A stretch of 64,000 nucleotides of DNA from CBDCNH01 sp965219015 (GTDB lineage: Bacteria > Pseudomonadota > Alphaproteobacteria > Rhodobacterales > Rhodobacteraceae): contig CBDCNH010000011.1 in NCBI GenBank assembly GCA_965219015.1, positions 1,054,001-1,118,000 of the forward strand, read 5' to 3'. The number at the start of each line of letters is the position of its first letter. The stretch's first letter is position 1. The notes under the pieces are model-generated. The model saw only the letters and a list, made by a program, of their open reading frames with translations. It was not told the origin of the DNA and did no database searches. This document shows, in pieces, positions 36,978 to 45,809 of this stretch. Position numbers and translations under genes: made by a program.

Positions 36978-38549
36978 TCAGCGGCGCACGATCCGCCCGT
37001 CGATGGCGGGGGTGTAGGGGCCGTTCGCGGCCAGATACTCCGCCACCACGTCGGCGAGGTCCGGACCGAAGTCGTAGACGTTGACCGCATCGGTGGCGAA
37101 GACCTTGTAGCCGTCGCCGCCGCCGCGGACGAAGTTGTTGCTGACCACGCCGTAGAGCTTGTCCGCGTCGATGGGCACCATGCGGCCCGCTTCGGCCACG
37201 CGCACGTCGCTGACGCGCGCGCCGGGCTCGGCCGCGGGATCCCACGCGAACGACAGCCCCGCCACCTGCGGAAACCGGCCCGCGCCGTCGGCGACCTGGC
37301 TCACGCCATTCTCGAGCGCGGCCACGATGTCGCGGCCCGCGATCTGAAAGGTCGAGAGCGTGTTCTGGAACGGCAGCACCGTGAGCACCTCGCCCATCGT
37401 CACCGGGCCCGCGTCGATGGAGGCGCGCACGCCGCCGCCGTTCTGCAGCGCGATCTCGATGCCCTGGTCGCGGACGCGTGCGAGCATCGCCTCGGCGATG
37501 AGGTTGCCCATCGCGCATTCCTGCGACCGGCAGGCATCGCGGCTGCCGTCGATGGAAGCCGCGGCTTCGGCCACGACCTCGTTGCGGATGGCGTCGAGCG
37601 GCTTCGCCAGCTCGCCGATCCGCGCCACGGTCGCGGCGTCCTCGGCGACGGCCGCGTCGAGGAGCTCAGGCTCGCCAGTGGCCGACACGAGCGCACCCGC
37701 GTCGTCGAACACGACGTCGAGCTCGCCAAGGTACTTGGAATAGGCGTAGGCCTGCACGATCGCGGTGTTGCCGACCATCGTCGGATAGGGCCCCGCCGCC
37801 TTGTCCGACGTGCTCGAGAGGTATGTGTGGCTGTGGCCGCCGACGATCACGTCGACGCCGGTGGTCGCGGCGGCGATGCGCTTGTCGACCTCGTAGCCCG
37901 AGTGCGACAGGACGATGATCTTGTTCACCCCCTCCGCCGTCAGCCGGTCGACCTCGCCCTGCACCGCCGCGACGGGATCGGAGAAGGTGACGTTCGGGCC
38001 GGGCGACGACAGCTCGCCCGTGTCCTCCGGGGTGAGCCCGATGAGGCCGAGCCGCTCGCCCCCACGCTCGATGACCACGGATTTGCGGATGACGCCCGCG
38101 AGCGCCGTCTCGGCATGGATATCCGCGTTCGACATCAAGACCGGGAACGTCACCGCGTCGAGGAAGCCGCGGAGCGCCGCGGGGCCGTCGTCGAACTCGT
38201 GGTTGCCGACGGTCATCGCGTCATAGCCGAGCTTCGACATCATCTCGGCCGAGAGCTTGCCCTTGTAGTAGGTGTAGAAGATCGTGCCCTGGAACTGGTC
38301 GCCGCCGTCGACGAGGATCGAGGTGTCGGAGCGGGCGCGGGCGGCCGCGATGGCCGTGACCTGCCGCGCCGAGCCCCCGAAGCATTGTCCCGCGGCGTCG
38401 TCCTCGCCGGAACAGGTGCTGTCGTACTCCGATACCGGCTCGAAGCGGGCGTGGAAGTCGTTCGTGTGCAGGATCGTCAGCCGGTACTCGGCGTGGGCGG
38501 TCCCGGCGAGACAGACGAGCGCGGTGGCGAGGAGCAGGGTTCGGCGCAT
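36978..38549 (-). CDS. Secreted 5'-nucleotidase / metallophosphatase (UshA-like)
   Basis: A 523-residue periplasmic enzyme. The signal peptide is MRRTLLLATALVCLAGTAHA-E. The metallophosphoesterase motifs are TILHTNDFHARFEP, DGGDQFQGT, MTVGNHEFDDG, LSHSGYEVD and VGGHSHT. The C-terminal 5'-nucleotidase domain has NGGGVRASIDAGPVTMGEV and NNFVRGGGDGY. It hydrolyses extracellular nucleotides, freeing phosphate and nucleoside. ATG 38549 has AAAGGAA upstream and begins the signal peptide. No Pho box was seen in the 112 bases before it. Confidence 0.93.
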   Translation of the reverse strand: MRRTLLLATALVCLAGTAHAEYRLTILHTNDFHARFEPVSEYDSTCSGEDDAAGQCFGGSARQVTAIAAARARSDTSILVDGGDQFQGTIFYTYYKGKLSAEMMSKLGYDAMTVGNHEFDDGPAALRGFLDAVTFPVLMSNADIHAETALAGVIRKSVVIERGGERLGLIGLTPEDTGELSSPGPNVTFSDPVAAVQGEVDRLTAEGVNKIIVLSHSGYEVDKRIAAATTGVDVIVGGHSHTYLSSTSDKAAGPYPTMVGNTAIVQAYAYSKYLGELDVVFDDAGALVSATGEPELLDAAVAEDAATVARIGELAKPLDAIRNEVVAEAAASIDGSRDACRSQECAMGNLIAEAMLARVRDQGIEIALQNGGGVRASIDAGPVTMGEVLTVLPFQNTLSTFQIAGRDIVAALENGVSQVADGAGRFPQVAGLSFAWDPAAEPGARVSDVRVAEAGRMVPIDADKLYGVVSNNFVRGGGDGYKVFATDAVNVYDFGPDLADVVAEYLAANGPYTPAIDGRIVRR

Positions 38550-38661
38550 GAAGTTCCTTTCGCTGGCGGCGAATGGTCGCTGCCGGGGCGGCATCCGTCA
38601 ACCGCTCGCCCGAACCAGAGCCACCGTTGACGTGGCGTTCCCGGCCCGGCAAGAGACGAGG

Positions 38662-39000
38662 ATGCTGGTCTACAAGGTTCTCCGCCGATCCGAATGGAAT
38701 GCCTTCCGCGCCGCCGGTGAAACCGCTGGCGCGCCGGTCGACCGCACGGACGGCTTCGTCCATCTCTCGACGGCCGCGCAGGTCGCGGAGACGGTAGCGA
38801 AGCACTTCGCCGCGGAGAGCGATCTCGTGCTCGTAGCGCTCGACGCGGATGCTCTCGGCGACGCGCTGCGCTGGGAGCCCTCGCGCGGCGGGGCGCTTTT
38901 TCCGCATCTCTACCGCGCGCTCGGGAGCGCCGACGTCGTCTGGGACAAGTCGCTGCCGCTGGGGGCCGCGGGGCACATCTTCCCCGAAGGCGTCATGTGA
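38662..39000 (+). CDS. DUF952 domain protein
   Basis: A 112-residue small protein. The conserved DUF952 blocks are DGFVHLSTAAQVAETVAKHF and RGGALFPHLYRAL. Function is unknown; the fold is related to glutathione-transferase-like or ADP-ribosyl-type small barrels in some annotations, which cannot be judged here. Its stop overlaps the GTG of pyrD (ATGTGA), a common arrangement in Rhodobacterales. Confidence 0.85.
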   Translation: MLVYKVLRRSEWNAFRAAGETAGAPVDRTDGFVHLSTAAQVAETVAKHFAAESDLVLVALDADALGDALRWEPSRGGALFPHLYRALGSADVVWDKSLPLGAAGHIFPEGVM

Positions 39001-40088
39001 CGCCGCTGGAGCGCGCCGGGCTCGCCGTGCTGGCGCGGCTCGATCCTGAACGCGCGCACGGGCTGGCCCTGCGGGCGCTGCGGCTTGGGCTCGGGCCGAG
39101 CGGCGGGCCGGTGGCGCGGCCGCGGCTCGGCATGCGGCTCTCGGGGCTCAAGCTCGCCAATCCGGTCGGACTGGCGGCGGGGTTCGACAAGAATGCGGTC
39201 GCGGTGGCGGCGCTGGCGCGGGCAGGGTTCGGCTGGGTCGAAGTGGGGGCCGCGACGCCGCGGGCGCAGCCGGGCAACCCGCGGCCGCGGCTCTTTCGGC
39301 TGCTGGAAGACGGTGCGGTCATCAACCGCTTCGGGTTCAACAACGACGGGGTCGAGGCCATCGCGGCGCGTCTGGCGCGGCGGCCGGAGGGCGTGCCGGT
39401 CGGGATCAACCTCGGGGCGATGAAGGGCTCAAGCGATCCTGGCGCGGATTTCGCCGCCGTGCTCGCCTCCTGCGGTCCGCACGTCGATTTCGCGACGCTG
39501 AACGTGTCGTCGCCGAACACGCCGGGGCTGCGCGACCTGCAGGGGCCGGGCGCCCTCGGGCGCGTGCTGGCCGCGGTGCTCGCCGCGCGCGACGGGCTCG
39601 CGCGTCGGCCGCCGGTGTTCCTCAAGATCGCGCCGGACCTGAGCCTTGCGGAGCTTGCGGCGATCGCCGCGACCGCGGAGGACGCGGGCATCGACGGGAT
39701 CGTGGCGACGAACACCACGACCGCGCGCGAAAGCCTGAAAAGTGCAAGCCGGGACCAAGCGGGAGGTCTTTCCGGGGCGCCATTGTTCGATCCGTCCACG
39801 CGCGTGCTGGCGGAGCTCGCGCATCTGACAGGCGGGCGGATGCCGCTGATCGGGGTCGGCGGCATCGTTTCGGCGGCGGATGCCTACGCGAAGATCCGGG
39901 CCGGGGCGTCGGCGGTGCAGCTCTACACGGGGCTCGTCACCGGCGGGCTGTCGCTGGCGGGCGAGATCGCGCGGGGGCTCGACCGGCTCCTCGCGGCAGA
40001 CGGCTTCGCGCGCGTGGCGGACGCCGTCGGCACCGGGACCGAGCGCTGGCGTCAAGGAGGGACGGCGCGCCGTTCGAGCCGCGGGTAG
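38997..40088 (+). CDS. pyrD: Dihydroorotate dehydrogenase (quinone), class 2
   Basis: A 363-residue FMN enzyme of pyrimidine synthesis that oxidises dihydroorotate with quinone as acceptor at the inner membrane. Class 2 features are the N-terminal helical extension (residues 1-45) and the Ser base in NVSSPNTPGLRDLQ. GLAAGFDKN, INRFGFNNDG and GVGGIVSAADAYAKIRAGAS form the FMN and phosphate sites. The start is GTG 38997 inside the DUF952 stop. The last 37 bases overlap the convergent MATE gene. Confidence 0.95.
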   Translation: MTPLERAGLAVLARLDPERAHGLALRALRLGLGPSGGPVARPRLGMRLSGLKLANPVGLAAGFDKNAVAVAALARAGFGWVEVGAATPRAQPGNPRPRLFRLLEDGAVINRFGFNNDGVEAIAARLARRPEGVPVGINLGAMKGSSDPGADFAAVLASCGPHVDFATLNVSSPNTPGLRDLQGPGALGRVLAAVLAARDGLARRPPVFLKIAPDLSLAELAAIAATAEDAGIDGIVATNTTTARESLKSASRDQAGGLSGAPLFDPSTRVLAELAHLTGGRMPLIGVGGIVSAADAYAKIRAGASAVQLYTGLVTGGLSLAGEIARGLDRLLAADGFARVADAVGTGTERWRQGGTARRSSRG

Positions 40089-41362
40089 CTCGCGCCGAGC
40101 GTGAGCGCGCGCATGACGTTGAGCACCATCAGCGACGCCCAGAGACCGTGGTTGCCGTAGGCGGGAACGAGCGCGACCACGGTGGCGGCGTAGACCGCGA
40201 CGGACGCGAGCATCGCGTTCCGCATCGTGCGCGTCTCGGTGGCGCCGATGTAGATGCCGTCGAACATCCAGGCGGCGATGCCCACCACCGGCGCCACCGC
40301 GACCCAGCCGAGGTAGTGCCGCGCCGTCTCCTGCACCTCGGGCGCCTTGGCCATCGTGTCGATGATCGCGGGCCCGGCGAACCAGAACGCGAGCCCGAGG
40401 ACGACGCTGCCGCCGACGCCCCACTCGCTCGTGACGACGGAGGAGCGCCGCAGCGCCGCGAGCGAGCCCGCGCCGACCGCCTGGCCCACCAGCGTCTCGG
40501 CGGCGAAGGCGAAGCCGTCGAGCGCGTAGGCGGTGATCTCCAGGAACTGGAGGAGCACCTGGTTCGCGGCGAGGGCGGTGTCGCCGAAGCCCGCGGCAAG
40601 GAAGATGAAGGCCGTGAAGCTGCCCTGCAGGACCACGGAGCGGATCATGATGTCGGTGTTGACGGCGACCATGCGGCGGAGCCGGGCGCGGTCGAGCACG
40701 CGAGCCCAGTCGCGCCACTGGTCGCCCGCGAAGGCCGAGCGGCAGAGCCAGAGGCCGAAGCCGAGGCCTGACCATTCGGCGATGAGCGTCGCCACCGCGA
40801 CGCCGCCGACGCCGAGCCCGAGACCGAGCACGAAGAGGAGGTCGAGCCCGACGTTGAGGCCGTTCATCCAGAGCTGGAGGACGAGCACCGACCGCGTACG
40901 CTCGACCGCGAGGAGCCACCCGTTGACCGCGAAGAGCGCGATGGCGGCGGGGGCGCCCCAGAGCCGGATGCCGAGGTAGGTGCGCGCGAGCCCCTCGACC
41001 TCGGCGGACGCAGGGGCCACGCGGAACGCGAGCGCCATCAGCGGGAGCTGCAGCGCCGTCAGCGCCAGCCCCGCGACGGCGCCGATCATCAGCGCGCGCA
41101 TCAGGATCGCGCCGGTCTCGGGCGCGTCGCCGGCGCCGTGCGCCTGCGCGACCATCCCCGAGGTGCCCATGCGGAGGAAGCCGAAGATCCAGTAGACCGA
41201 CGCGAGGATCACCGCGCCGATGCCGACGGCGCCGATGGGCGCCGCGAGGCCGAGCTGACCGACGACGCCGGTGTCGACCGCGCCGAGGATCGGCACCGAG
41301 ACGTTCGAGACAAGGATCGGCACGGCGATGCGGAGCACGCGGGCATGCGTCACCGGGGTCAT
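40052..41362 (-). CDS. MATE family efflux transporter (DinF-like)
   Basis: A 436-residue, 12-helix membrane protein using a Na+ or H+ gradient to export drugs or metabolites. The DinF-branch motifs are ILGAVDTGVVGQLGLAAPIGAVGIG near the N-terminus and GFAFAAETLVGQAVGAGS in the second half. The start overlaps the stop of a PaaI-type thioesterase (ATGA). Its 3' end runs 37 bases into pyrD on the other strand. Confidence 0.9.
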   Translation of the reverse strand: MTPVTHARVLRIAVPILVSNVSVPILGAVDTGVVGQLGLAAPIGAVGIGAVILASVYWIFGFLRMGTSGMVAQAHGAGDAPETGAILMRALMIGAVAGLALTALQLPLMALAFRVAPASAEVEGLARTYLGIRLWGAPAAIALFAVNGWLLAVERTRSVLVLQLWMNGLNVGLDLLFVLGLGLGVGGVAVATLIAEWSGLGFGLWLCRSAFAGDQWRDWARVLDRARLRRMVAVNTDIMIRSVVLQGSFTAFIFLAAGFGDTALAANQVLLQFLEITAYALDGFAFAAETLVGQAVGAGSLAALRRSSVVTSEWGVGGSVVLGLAFWFAGPAIIDTMAKAPEVQETARHYLGWVAVAPVVGIAAWMFDGIYIGATETRTMRNAMLASVAVYAATVVALVPAYGNHGLWASLMVLNVMRALTLGASYPRLERRAVPP

Positions 41363-41796
41363 CAGGCGGGCTCGACAAGAAAATGCCCCGTCGCCTGCGC
41401 GAAGAGCCGGGCGCGGCTGTCCTGCCAGGCCTCGACCTGCACGCTGGCGTAGCGCCGCCCCGAACGGTTGACCCGCGCGCGGGCATAGGCGTCGCGCGGC
41501 AGACCGGTGCGGAGGTAGTCCACGGTGAAGTCGATCGTCTTCGGCAGGCGCAGCGTCCCCTCGCCGCCGAGAGAGAGCGCGAGTTCGGCGATGGCCGTCA
41601 CCTCGAGGAACGCGGCCGTGGCACCGCCGTGGAGCGCCGGCAGCATCGGGTTGCCGACGAGATGCTCGGCGAAGCGCATCGTCGCGGTCAGCTCGTCGCC
41701 ATGCGCTGCGAACGAGATGCCGAAGAACGCCACCACCGGCACGCTTGCCACAAGCGTCGCGAGGCGCGCGTCGAGCCCTGTGTCGGCGCCGCTCAC
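41362..41796 (-). CDS. PaaI-type hotdog thioesterase, second of a pair
   Basis: A 144-residue hotdog-fold protein. LPALHGGATAAFLEVTAIAEL carries the HGG motif of the PaaI/YdiI branch, and TIDFTVDYLRTGLP follows. It hydrolyses an acyl-CoA thioester of unknown chain. GTG 41796 overlaps the stop of the neighbouring thioesterase (GTGA). The frame continues upstream only as a low-quality overlap. Middle gene of a three-gene operon ending with the MATE exporter. Confidence 0.85.
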   Translation of the reverse strand: MSGADTGLDARLATLVASVPVVAFFGISFAAHGDELTATMRFAEHLVGNPMLPALHGGATAAFLEVTAIAELALSLGGEGTLRLPKTIDFTVDYLRTGLPRDAYARARVNRSGRRYASVQVEAWQDSRARLFAQATGHFLVEPA

Positions 41797-42212
41797 GCGC
41801 GGTCCACGGTGAAGGCGCCCGTCGCGGTGGCCACAGGGCGCGCGGCGTCGGCGTCGGTCGCGGTGGCGCGGACGAAGGCGACGGAGCGGGTGACGTGGTA
41901 GCATTCGGCGCGGGCCGTGAGCCGCTCGCCGGGCGTCGCGGGGCGCATGTAGTCGATGCGAAGGTCGAGCGTCGCGGTCGAGGGGCCGGTCGCCGGATGG
42001 CTCATCACCGCGGCCCCGGCGCAGGTGTCCATCAGCGTGGAGACGACGCCGCCGTGGATCACGCCCGTCGCGGGATCACCGATGAGCCGGGCGTCCCAGG
42101 GCATCGAGATCGTCGCCGTGCCTTCCGCGACCGCATCGAGCCGCATCGCGAGCGCGCGGGCGAGCGGGATCGCGGCGATGAACTGCTGCGCGCGGTCGGC
42201 GGCGTCGGACAT
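41793..42212 (-). CDS. PaaI-type hotdog thioesterase, first of a pair
   Basis: A 139-residue hotdog-fold protein. GVIHGGVVSTLMDTCAGAAV has the HGG helix with the conserved Asp, and LDLRIDYMRPATPGERL is the second strand block. It is an acyl-CoA thioesterase of the PaaI family. ATG 42212 has GAGG upstream. It shares low similarity with the following thioesterase, so the pair may form hetero-oligomers or act on different chain lengths (inference). Divergent from a MerR regulator across 131 bases. Confidence 0.87.
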   Translation of the reverse strand: MSDAADRAQQFIAAIPLARALAMRLDAVAEGTATISMPWDARLIGDPATGVIHGGVVSTLMDTCAGAAVMSHPATGPSTATLDLRIDYMRPATPGERLTARAECYHVTRSVAFVRATATDADAARPVATATGAFTVDRA

Positions 42213-42343
42213 GGAACCTCGCGGATGAAGCGCCTTGGTCGCCGCATCGCGGCGGGCGATCAAGGGGGAATTGGCCGCCGGGCTCGGCGATTGCGCGGTT
42301 GCAGCGGACCCGCTAGCATCGTGGCAAACGGGGACTGGCAGCG

Positions 42344-42715
42344 ATGACCGATAGTCGCCTGACGTTCAAGGAGATGTGCGCCCGGTTCGAGGTGACGCCG
42401 CGCACGCTGCGCTACTACGAATACATCGAGCTGCTGCGACCCGAAAAGGACGGCCGCGCACGCTTCTACGGGGCGCGCGAGGTCGCGCGGATGACGCTGA
42501 TCCTGCGCGGGCGGCGGTTCGGATTCTCCCTGGAGGAGATCCGCCAGTGGCTTGATCTTTACGACGCCGAAGGGACGGAGCCGCAGCTTGCCGCCTTCGT
42601 GGAGCTTGCGAACCGGCAGCTGGGCGAGCTCGACCGGCAAAGGACCGAGCTTCTGGCCACCATCGAAGACCTCCATGCGCTGCGCGACCAGACCTCGGCG
42701 CGGCTCGCCGGCTGA
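42344..42715 (+). CDS. MerR family transcriptional regulator
   Basis: A 123-residue protein. The N-terminal winged helix is TFKEMCARFEVTPRTLRYYE with ARFYGAREVARM; a coiled-coil dimer helix makes up the C-terminal half (residues 80-118). There are no cysteines for metal binding. MerR proteins of this type, next to acyl-CoA dehydrogenases, commonly control fatty-acid or branched-chain degradation genes (LiuR-like). It likely acts on the following dehydrogenase gene and perhaps on the divergent thioesterases. Confidence 0.88.
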   Translation: MTDSRLTFKEMCARFEVTPRTLRYYEYIELLRPEKDGRARFYGAREVARMTLILRGRRFGFSLEEIRQWLDLYDAEGTEPQLAAFVELANRQLGELDRQRTELLATIEDLHALRDQTSARLAG

Positions 42716-42796
42716 CGCCACGTTCCGCCTCGTCCGGCTTGCAGGCCTCGCGCGGCGCGGGCAGTTTCGCATCACGCCTGTGACCGGAGGACGCCG

Positions 42797-44575
42797 ATGC
42801 CGAGCTATGCCGCACCCGAGAAGGACATCGCCTTCGTGCTCGACGAGGTGCTGCACGTTGCCTCCTCCGACATCCCCGGCTACGCCGACCTCGAGCCCGA
42901 GTTCACGGCGCAGGTGATCGCCGAGGCGGGACGACTGGCCGCGGAAGTGCTGGCGCCCCTCAACGCCGTCGGCGACCGCGAGGGCTGCCGGCTCGAGAAC
43001 GGCGTCGTCGTGACGCCCACTGGGTTCAAGGACGCCTATGCCGAGATGAAGGCCGGCGGCTGGATGGGGCTCGACTGCGACCCCGAGTACGGCGGCCAGG
43101 GGATGCCCTACGTGCTCAACACCGCCGTGGGCGAGATCTTCGTCGCCGCGAACATGGCGTTCCAGATGTACCAGGGCCTCACGCACGGCGCCTATTCGGC
43201 AATCCATGTCCACGGCACCCCGGCGCAGAAGGCCGCCTACCTGCCGCACATGGTCTCCGGCGACTGGACCGGCACGATGAACCTGACCGAGCCGCATTGC
43301 GGCACCGACCTCGGGATGATGCGGACGAAGGCAGAGCCGCAGCCGGACGGCAGCTACCGCATCACCGGGCAGAAGATCTTCATCTCCTCGGGCGAGCACG
43401 ACCTTGCCGACAACATCGTCCACCTCGTCCTCGCCAAGGCGCCGGGCGGCGGGCCGGGCACCAAGGGGATCAGCCTCTTCATCGTGCCGAAGTTCCTCGT
43501 CAACGAGGACGGCTCGCTCGGCAACCGCAACGCGCTGTCGTGCGGCAAGCTCGAGGAGAAGATGGGCATCCACGGCAACGCGACCTGCGTGATGAACTAC
43601 GACGGAGCTGCGGGCTGGCTCCTCGGCGATCTCCACAAGGGGATGCGGGCGATGTTCACGATGATGAACGAGGCGCGGCTCGGCGTCGGGCTGCAGGGCT
43701 ACGCGCAGGCCGACGTGGCCTACCAGAACGCGGTCGCCTATGCGCGCGACCGGCTGCAGGGGCGCGACGTGACCGGGCCCGCCAACCCCGGCGGCGCCGC
43801 CGACCCGATCATCGTCCACCCCGACATCCGTCGCAACCTGATGGACCAGAAGGCCTTCGTGGAGGGCGCGCGGGCGTTCACCTACTGGGGCGCCGAGCTC
43901 ATCGACCGCAGCCGGCGGATGGGCGACGCGGCCGCCGAGGGGATGATCTCGCTTCTCACGCCGGTGCTGAAAGGGTTCCTGACCGACAAGGGCTTCGAGA
44001 TGGCGGTGGCCGCGCAGCAGGTCTACGGCGGGCATGGCTACATCGAGGAATGGGGCATGTCGCAGTTCGCGCGCGATGCGCGGATCGCGATGATCTACGA
44101 GGGCGCGAACGGCATCCAGGCGCTCGATCTCGTGGGCCGCAAGCTCGGCGCGGATGGCGGGCGGCACATCATGGCGTTCTTCGGGCTCGTGAAGGCGTTC
44201 GGCGCCGACCATGCGGAAGACGCGGTGCTCAAGGACGGTTTCCTCGGCCCGCTCGACCGGGCGGGCAAGGACTTGCAGGCGGCGGCGGGCTACTTCATGC
44301 AGCACGGCATGAAGAACCCCAACGAGGCGCTCGCGGGCTCCTACGACTTCATGCACCTCTTCGGGCACGTGGCGCTCGGGCTGATGTGGGCGCGGATGGC
44401 GCGGGCGGCGGGCGCGGCGCTTGCGGCCGGCACCGGGGACGCCGCGTTCTACGAGACCAAGATCGCGACCGGGCGCTACTACATGGCGCGGCTGCTGCCG
44501 GCGACGGCGCTGCATCGCGCACGCATCGAGACGGGCGCCGCCCCGGTGATGGCGCTCGCGGCCAACGATTTCTGA
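42797..44575 (+). CDS. Acyl-CoA dehydrogenase, DmdC-like long form
   Basis: A 592-residue FAD enzyme, longer than ordinary acyl-CoA dehydrogenases (about 380) because of a C-terminal domain after residue 450, as in 3-methylmercaptopropionyl-CoA dehydrogenase DmdC and its relatives. Active-site features are the catalytic Glu in MIYEGANGIQALDL, the FAD block MNLTEPHCGTDLGMM and QQVYGGHGYIEEWGMSQFARD. Whether the substrate is methylmercaptopropionyl-CoA or a fatty acyl-CoA cannot be told, since dmdB and dmdD are not adjacent. CCGGAGG precedes the ATG. MerR regulator upstream. Confidence 0.9.
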   Translation: MPSYAAPEKDIAFVLDEVLHVASSDIPGYADLEPEFTAQVIAEAGRLAAEVLAPLNAVGDREGCRLENGVVVTPTGFKDAYAEMKAGGWMGLDCDPEYGGQGMPYVLNTAVGEIFVAANMAFQMYQGLTHGAYSAIHVHGTPAQKAAYLPHMVSGDWTGTMNLTEPHCGTDLGMMRTKAEPQPDGSYRITGQKIFISSGEHDLADNIVHLVLAKAPGGGPGTKGISLFIVPKFLVNEDGSLGNRNALSCGKLEEKMGIHGNATCVMNYDGAAGWLLGDLHKGMRAMFTMMNEARLGVGLQGYAQADVAYQNAVAYARDRLQGRDVTGPANPGGAADPIIVHPDIRRNLMDQKAFVEGARAFTYWGAELIDRSRRMGDAAAEGMISLLTPVLKGFLTDKGFEMAVAAQQVYGGHGYIEEWGMSQFARDARIAMIYEGANGIQALDLVGRKLGADGGRHIMAFFGLVKAFGADHAEDAVLKDGFLGPLDRAGKDLQAAAGYFMQHGMKNPNEALAGSYDFMHLFGHVALGLMWARMARAAGAALAAGTGDAAFYETKIATGRYYMARLLPATALHRARIETGAAPVMALAANDF

Positions 44576-44592
44576 TCGCGGAAGGTACGGGA

Positions 44593-45123
44593 ATGCGACG
44601 CATCCTCCTTGCCGCCGGCCTCGCCCTGGCGGCGTCCACCTCCGGGTTCGCACGCGAGGCGACGGAAGCCGACAAGGCCACCGTCGCGGACCGCGCGGCG
44701 GGCTTCGCCGCGGTGTTCACCAATAAGACCTACGGCAAGCTGATCGACTACGTGCCGCCGAAGATCTTCGAGGCCATCGCGACGCAGTCGGGGCGGCCCG
44801 TCGGGGACGTGCGGGCCGCTGCGGCCGATCAGATGAAGGGTCTCGAGGCCGTCGAGTTTCGCGACATGAGCATGGACGTCGAGGGCGCGACCTATGCCGA
44901 GACCTCCAGCGGCCGATCCTACGCGCTCATCCCCACGCGCGCCACGATAACCGCGAGCGGGCAGACGATGAAGTTCGAGAGCACCACGGTGGCGATCGAG
45001 GACGAGGGCGCCTGGTATCTCGTCCGCATCGACGATCCGAGCCAGACCGAGATCCTGCAGCGCGCAATGCCGGACTTCGAGGGCATCGAGTTCCCCGAAG
45101 GCCGCATCGAGACGGTGGAGTGA
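44593..45123 (+). CDS. Hypothetical secreted protein
   Basis: A 176-residue protein with a signal peptide (MRRILLAAGLALAASTSGFA-R). The mature part is a mixed alpha/beta domain (AAGFAAVFTNKTYGKLIDYV, KFESTTVAIEDEGAWYLVRI) resembling NTF2/SnoaL-like folds. No catalytic motif was recognised. It lies 17 bases after the acyl-CoA dehydrogenase in the same direction. Confidence 0.72.
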   Translation: MRRILLAAGLALAASTSGFAREATEADKATVADRAAGFAAVFTNKTYGKLIDYVPPKIFEAIATQSGRPVGDVRAAAADQMKGLEAVEFRDMSMDVEGATYAETSSGRSYALIPTRATITASGQTMKFESTTVAIEDEGAWYLVRIDDPSQTEILQRAMPDFEGIEFPEGRIETVE

Positions 45124-45130
45124 GACGGGC

Positions 45131-45763
45131 ATGATGCGGCTGCACTGCTTCGGCGAGTCCGGCAACGCCTACAAGGCCGCGCTGGCGATGACCGTGGCAG
45201 GCTGCGAATGGGAACCGGTCTACGTCGACTTCTTCAACGGCGGCGCGCGCACCGAAGCGTTCCGGGCCCTGAACGAAATGGCCGAGGTGCCGGTGCTCGA
45301 GGACGGCGAGCTGGTGCTCACGCAGTCCGGCGTGATCCTCGACTACGTGAGCTCCAAGACCGGCCGGCTCGGCGGACGCAGCGCCCTCGAGCGACGCGAG
45401 ATCCTGCGCTGGATGTTCTGGGACAACCATCGGCTCTCCGGCATGATCGGGCCAATGCGCTTCCTGATGAACTTCGTGCCGCCCGAGAAGCGTCCCGAAG
45501 CGGTGATCGACTGGCAGCAGGCGCGGCTGAAGTCAGCCTTGAAGGTGCTCGAAGCGCATCTCGCGGGGCGATCCTGGACCGTCGGCGACGCGGTGACGAT
45601 CGCGGACTGCTCGCTCGCGGGCTACCTCTACTACCCCGAGCCCTTCGGCTTCGACCGCTCGGACTGGCCCGCCATCGACGCCTGGCTCGACCGCCTCGCC
45701 GCCGTCCCGGGCTGGGCGACGCCGTACGATCTGATGCCGGGGTCGCCGGCGGACAGGCCGTGA
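45131..45763 (+). CDS. Glutathione S-transferase family protein
   Basis: A 210-residue protein with an N-terminal thioredoxin-like domain (MRLHCFGESGNAYKAALAM) containing the glutathione-contact blocks AEVPVLEDGE and LTQSGVILDY. The C-terminal helical domain has the conserved N-capping motif SWTVGDAVTIADCSLAGYL. The Ser/Asn near residues 10-12 is probably the thiolate-stabilising residue. The substrate is unknown. It starts 7 bases after the secreted protein. Confidence 0.88.
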   Translation: MMRLHCFGESGNAYKAALAMTVAGCEWEPVYVDFFNGGARTEAFRALNEMAEVPVLEDGELVLTQSGVILDYVSSKTGRLGGRSALERREILRWMFWDNHRLSGMIGPMRFLMNFVPPEKRPEAVIDWQQARLKSALKVLEAHLAGRSWTVGDAVTIADCSLAGYLYYPEPFGFDRSDWPAIDAWLDRLAAVPGWATPYDLMPGSPADRP

Positions 45764-45809
45764 CGCGGCACCGCAGCAGCCGGCCGGACCCCGCCGCGAG
45801 AGCGTCCCG

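Noticed and set aside
38550..38661. Pho box upstream of the 5'-nucleotidase
   Set aside because: No 11-base-spaced CTGTCA-like repeats were found in the 112-base divergent gap.
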